Positions 42,984 to 45,087 of a stretch of 45,087 bases of DNA are shown here, in pieces. Each line of letters opens with the position of its first letter. Positions within the stretch are counted from its first letter, which is position 1. The stretch is from positions 1 to 45,087 of the forward strand of contig NZ_JALJZV010000022.1 of NCBI RefSeq assembly GCF_024171535.1. Direction: 5' to 3'. The DNA comes from Flavobacterium sp. HSC-61S13 (lineage in GTDB: Bacteria > Bacteroidota > Bacteroidia > Flavobacteriales > Flavobacteriaceae). Made by a program: the position numbers and the translations under genes. The notes under the pieces were generated by a model, which made no database searches, was not told the DNA's origin, and worked only from the letters and a program-made list of their open reading frames with translations.

Positions 42984-43447
42984 CATTACCTTCGCTTCGC
43001 TACGGTGTTCCCTGTAGGGGGAAGTGAGCTCAAAGAAAGACCATGGTCTTTTTTGTTTTCAGTACGCTTTTGAGTGAGTAGAATATTAAAGACAGGATTA
43101 CCTCCGCTTCGCTGCGGTGTTCCCTTGTAAGGGAAGCGGTTCAGTGGTGGGCATAGTGAATTTGCATGGAACTTATGATAGGGGGTGTTAAGATGGGATT
43201 ACCTTCGCTTCGCTGCGGTATTCCCTGTAGGGGGAAGTGAGCTCAAAGAAAGACCATGGTCTTCGCCCTTGGTCTTTTATGTTTTTAGTTCGCTTTTGAA
43301 ATAGGGAATAAAGATGGGATTACCTTCGCTTCGCTGCGGTGTTCCCTTGTGAGGGAAGCGGTTCATAAAAACGACACTGTTATTTAGATAATCGGGATTA
43401 CCTTCGCTTTGCTGCGGTGTTCCCTGTAGGGGTGAGCGGTTCATAAA
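42984..43447. repeat. five copies of a ~50-bp GC-richer repeat
   Basis: Copies at about 42984-43031, 43095-43143, 43195-43244, 43316-43365 and 43394-43443 share GGATTACCTTCGCTTCGC, TGCGGTGTTCCCT and a GGGAAG tail. Two forms alternate: the first and third end GAAGTGAGCTC plus a palindrome around AGACCATGGTCT; the others end AAGCGGTTCA. The spacing and the alternating forms suggest expansion of a mobile palindromic element. They also create false open frames. Confidence 0.8.
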
Positions 43448-43451
43448 AATG

Positions 43452-43480
43452 ACAGCATTACTTCGCAATGCTGTTTTTTT
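43452..43480 (+). terminator. hairpin with T-run after the repeat cluster
   Basis: ACAGCATT pairs with AATGCTGT around ACTTCGC, followed by six or more T on the plus strand. No plus-strand gene is upstream in the last 2 kb. Confidence 0.45.
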
Positions 43481-43487
43481 GTTTTTC

Positions 43488-43522
43488 AAAAATGTTGTTT
43501 CGAGCGAGCTCGACAACATTTT
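43488..43522. repeat. near-perfect 35-bp palindrome
   Basis: AAAAATGTTG and CAACATTTTT flank TCGAGC-GA-GCTCGA, forming an almost continuous hairpin beside the tRNA terminator. Could be a terminator on either strand or a mobile palindrome. Confidence 0.55.
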
Positions 43523-43528
43523 TATAAA

Positions 43529-43555
43529 ACAAAAAACCCGACCAAGGTCGGGTTT
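43529..43555 (-). terminator. terminator of the tRNA-Ser gene
   Basis: AAACCCGACC pairs perfectly with GGTCGGGTTT around two bases. On the minus strand it is followed by T's, about 10 bp after the tRNA 3' end. Confidence 0.88.
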
Positions 43556-43563
43556 CATTTTTA

Positions 43564-43651
43564 TGGCGGAGAAAGAGGGATTCGAACCCCCGGACCTGTT
43601 ACAGTCAACAGTTTTCAAGACTGCCGCAATCGACCACTCTGCCATTTCTCC
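43564..43651 (-). tRNA. tRNA-Ser (anticodon UGA)
   Basis: 88 nt on the minus strand. Acceptor GGAGAAA pairs with TTTCTCC, discriminator G and encoded CCA. The T arm contains GGTTCGAATCC and the anticodon loop CTTGAAA presents TGA. A long variable arm is typical of class II tRNA-Ser. Flanked by a consensus promoter and a perfect terminator, so it is an independent transcript. It decodes UCA, with wobble to other UCN codons. Confidence 0.97.
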
Positions 43652-43679
43652 AGTGCAATTCATTGCTGTATTGCGAGTG

Positions 43680-43710
43680 CAAATATAGAGCTTTTTATGG
43701 GCTTTGCAAA
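43680..43710 (-). promoter_or_regulatory. promoter of tRNA-Ser
   Basis: On the minus strand TTTG (43707-43710), 19 bp, TATATTTG (43680-43687): an exact match to the Bacteroidota consensus, about 29 bp before the mature tRNA 5' end. Confidence 0.85.
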
Positions 43711-44055
43711 TCTTATATAGAAGTTTTTTGATGTTTTTTCAATGTGATTTACTAAGTTTTTAAGAATCAGTAGTATAAAAATAATTTTTTATTGGGATTT
43801 GAAAAGGATTTTTAATTTGAACTTACTTTGAGGGGAGTAGTGGAACATTTTTTCCAGTAGCCGTAAGGAATGGACGCGTTAAGGAGTGAGTTATAATAGC
43901 GATCGAATAGGCGAATATGAATTCAATTTGATAGTTCCAGCCGCAAAAAAACATAAAACAGAAGAAATATCATAATGCCAATGAAATAGAACGCGTAAAT
44001 TTATATTGTTTTTGTATTGGTGCATGGTCTGAACTATAAACTTAGATGAGAATAT
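43711..44055. other. intergenic region before the SDR gene
   Basis: About 345 bp with no supported gene; AT-rich, no notable repeat. Confidence 0.45.
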
Positions 44056-44826
44056 ATGAAAAATTATAAAGAAAAAGTTATTTGGGTGATAGGCGCCTCT
44101 TCGGGCTTCGGTGAGGCATTGGCTTATCAATTCGCTAAACAGGGTGCAAATGTGATCTTATCGGCTCGCAGGGCTCAAGAGTTGAGCGCGGTGCAGTCTA
44201 ATATAAAAGATTCGCGCGTTTTGGTTTTGGATTTGTTGGAATCCTATAGTTTTTATGAGAAAGTAAAGGAAGCGATTAGCTTTTTTGGTTGTATCGATAT
44301 GGTTGTCCATTGTGGCGGGGTGGGGCAGAACGGTACCGCTCTCGAAACGTCGGAAGAGGTGTCAAGAACCATTTTTGATACCAATTACTTTGGTGTGGTC
44401 GAACTAACGCGACATCTGTTACCTCATTTTATAGAACGCCGCCTAGGGCATATCGTCGTGGTGTCAGGTGTGTTGGCCCAGGTAGCCTTACCAGGTCGTT
44501 CGTCTTATTGCGGTGCAAAAGCGGCACTACACGGTTATTTCAATAGTTTGCGAGCCGAGTTGGCTAGAATCCCAATAGATGTGACCATTTTAATCCCCAG
44601 TTTTCTACAAACAACCCTGACGAAAAAATCCCTCAATGAATTCGGTCAAGCCTCAGGTAAAGAATCGGATGCACCGGGTTGTAAGGTAGATAAAGCCGCA
44701 CAACAAGCTGTTAGGGCAATAGCCAAACGGAAATATCAGTCTTATATAGGTAATCGGGATAAGGGAAAACTGTTGTTAGTGCTGAATCGGTGGGTTCCGA
44801 ATTTCGTCTTCCGTGTAGTTCGATAG
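44056..44826 (+). CDS. short-chain dehydrogenase/reductase
   Basis: 256-residue classical SDR. The cofactor motif is GASSGFG (near residue 14). The usual NNAG is replaced by HCGGVG. The catalytic residues are Ser in VVVSG and Tyr/Lys in SSYCGAKAA (YxxxK). Resembles the DHRS7-like group by length and C-terminus; substrate unknown. Its last Arg codon and TAG stop lie in the first unit of the 14-bp tandem repeat that follows. Confidence 0.87.
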   Translation: MKNYKEKVIWVIGASSGFGEALAYQFAKQGANVILSARRAQELSAVQSNIKDSRVLVLDLLESYSFYEKVKEAISFFGCIDMVVHCGGVGQNGTALETSEEVSRTIFDTNYFGVVELTRHLLPHFIERRLGHIVVVSGVLAQVALPGRSSYCGAKAALHGYFNSLRAELARIPIDVTILIPSFLQTTLTKKSLNEFGQASGKESDAPGCKVDKAAQQAVRAIAKRKYQSYIGNRDKGKLLLVLNRWVPNFVFRVVR

Positions 44827-45087
44827 TCGTAATTCGATAGTCGTAATTCGATAGTCGTAATTTGAGAGTCGTAATTTGAGAGTCGTAATTTGAGAGTCGT
44901 AGTTCGATAGTCGTAATTCGATAGTCGTAATTCGATAGTCGTAATTCGATAGTCGTAATTCGATAGTCGTAATTCGATAGTCGTAATTCGATAGTCGTAA
45001 TTTGAGAGTCGTAATTTGAGAGTCGTAATTTGAGAGTCGTAATTTGAGAGTCGTAATTTGAGAGTCGTAATTTGAGAGTCGTAATTT
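44821..45087. repeat. 14-bp tandem repeat, 19 units to the window edge
   Basis: Unit CGATAGTCGTAATT (form A) or TGAGAGTCGTAATT (form B). From 44821 the order is A3, B3, A7, B6, exact except one base in unit 6, and it continues past the window. Block order suggests duplication of several units at a time. Form A supplies the TAG stop of the SDR gene. In the forward frame every unit carries TAG or TAA, so the array is not coding there. Confidence 0.92.

Noticed and set aside
43277..43688. Open frames covering the tRNA and repeat cluster on both strands
   Set aside because: They are translations of tRNA-Ser and of the 50-bp repeats (TPQRSEGNP-type) and not genes.

Overview
The window looks like chromosomal DNA of a flavobacterium-like member of the Bacteroidota. 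The evidence is AT-rich DNA, few Shine-Dalgarno sequences, and several promoters of the TTTG-N19-21-TAnnTTTG type. Typical families are present too (DUF4476, secreted S74 tail-fibre-like protein, CarboxypepD_reg-like protein, erythromycin esterase). I cannot name the species.

Layout. 0-2.5 kb (minus): cobT-cobS-cobC, the nucleotide-loop end of cobalamin assembly, without cobU and without a visible B12 riboswitch. 3.2-5.3 kb: an mdaB/ygiN-like quinone-detoxification pair, divergent from a LysR regulator, with a 26-bp direct repeat between them. 5.4-10.7 kb: secreted proteins, an HD phosphohydrolase, and a flavin monooxygenase with an N-terminal DnaJ-like zinc motif. 11.1-18.7 kb (plus): a complete trpEGDCFBA operon with a DAHP synthase as its last gene. 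It is preceded by a Trp-rich leader peptide (three consecutive Trp codons) and a terminator/antiterminator, so it is very likely attenuated by ribosome stalling. 18.7-24.2 kb: mixed genes and two intergenic stretches with nested complementarity that look like structured RNAs. The one at 23.8-24.0 kb has a consensus promoter and could be a 6S-like RNA or a long leader.

24.2-41.4 kb is an accessory region bracketed by an imperfect ~66-bp direct repeat. Its left half (25.4-33.3 kb, all minus) is the most striking part. Six genes are separated by attC-like sites, and the start of most cassettes is complementary to its own end, as in integron gene cassettes. No integrase is visible, so it resembles an attC cluster lacking an integrase. 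Cargo includes an SF1 helicase-like ATPase, HEPN-like proteins, a CBS-HEPN protein with an RX4H motif, and two membrane proteins, which suggests defence. Its right half (33.7-41.3 kb, all plus) is a run of small, diverse genes (ankyrin, WG repeat, WGR-like, Imm17-like, DUF2625) that looks like an orphan immunity-gene array for polymorphic toxins.

41.5-45.1 kb: erythromycin esterase-like protein, five copies of a ~50-bp repeat, tRNA-Ser(UGA) with promoter and terminator, a short-chain dehydrogenase, and a 14-bp tandem repeat running off the right edge.
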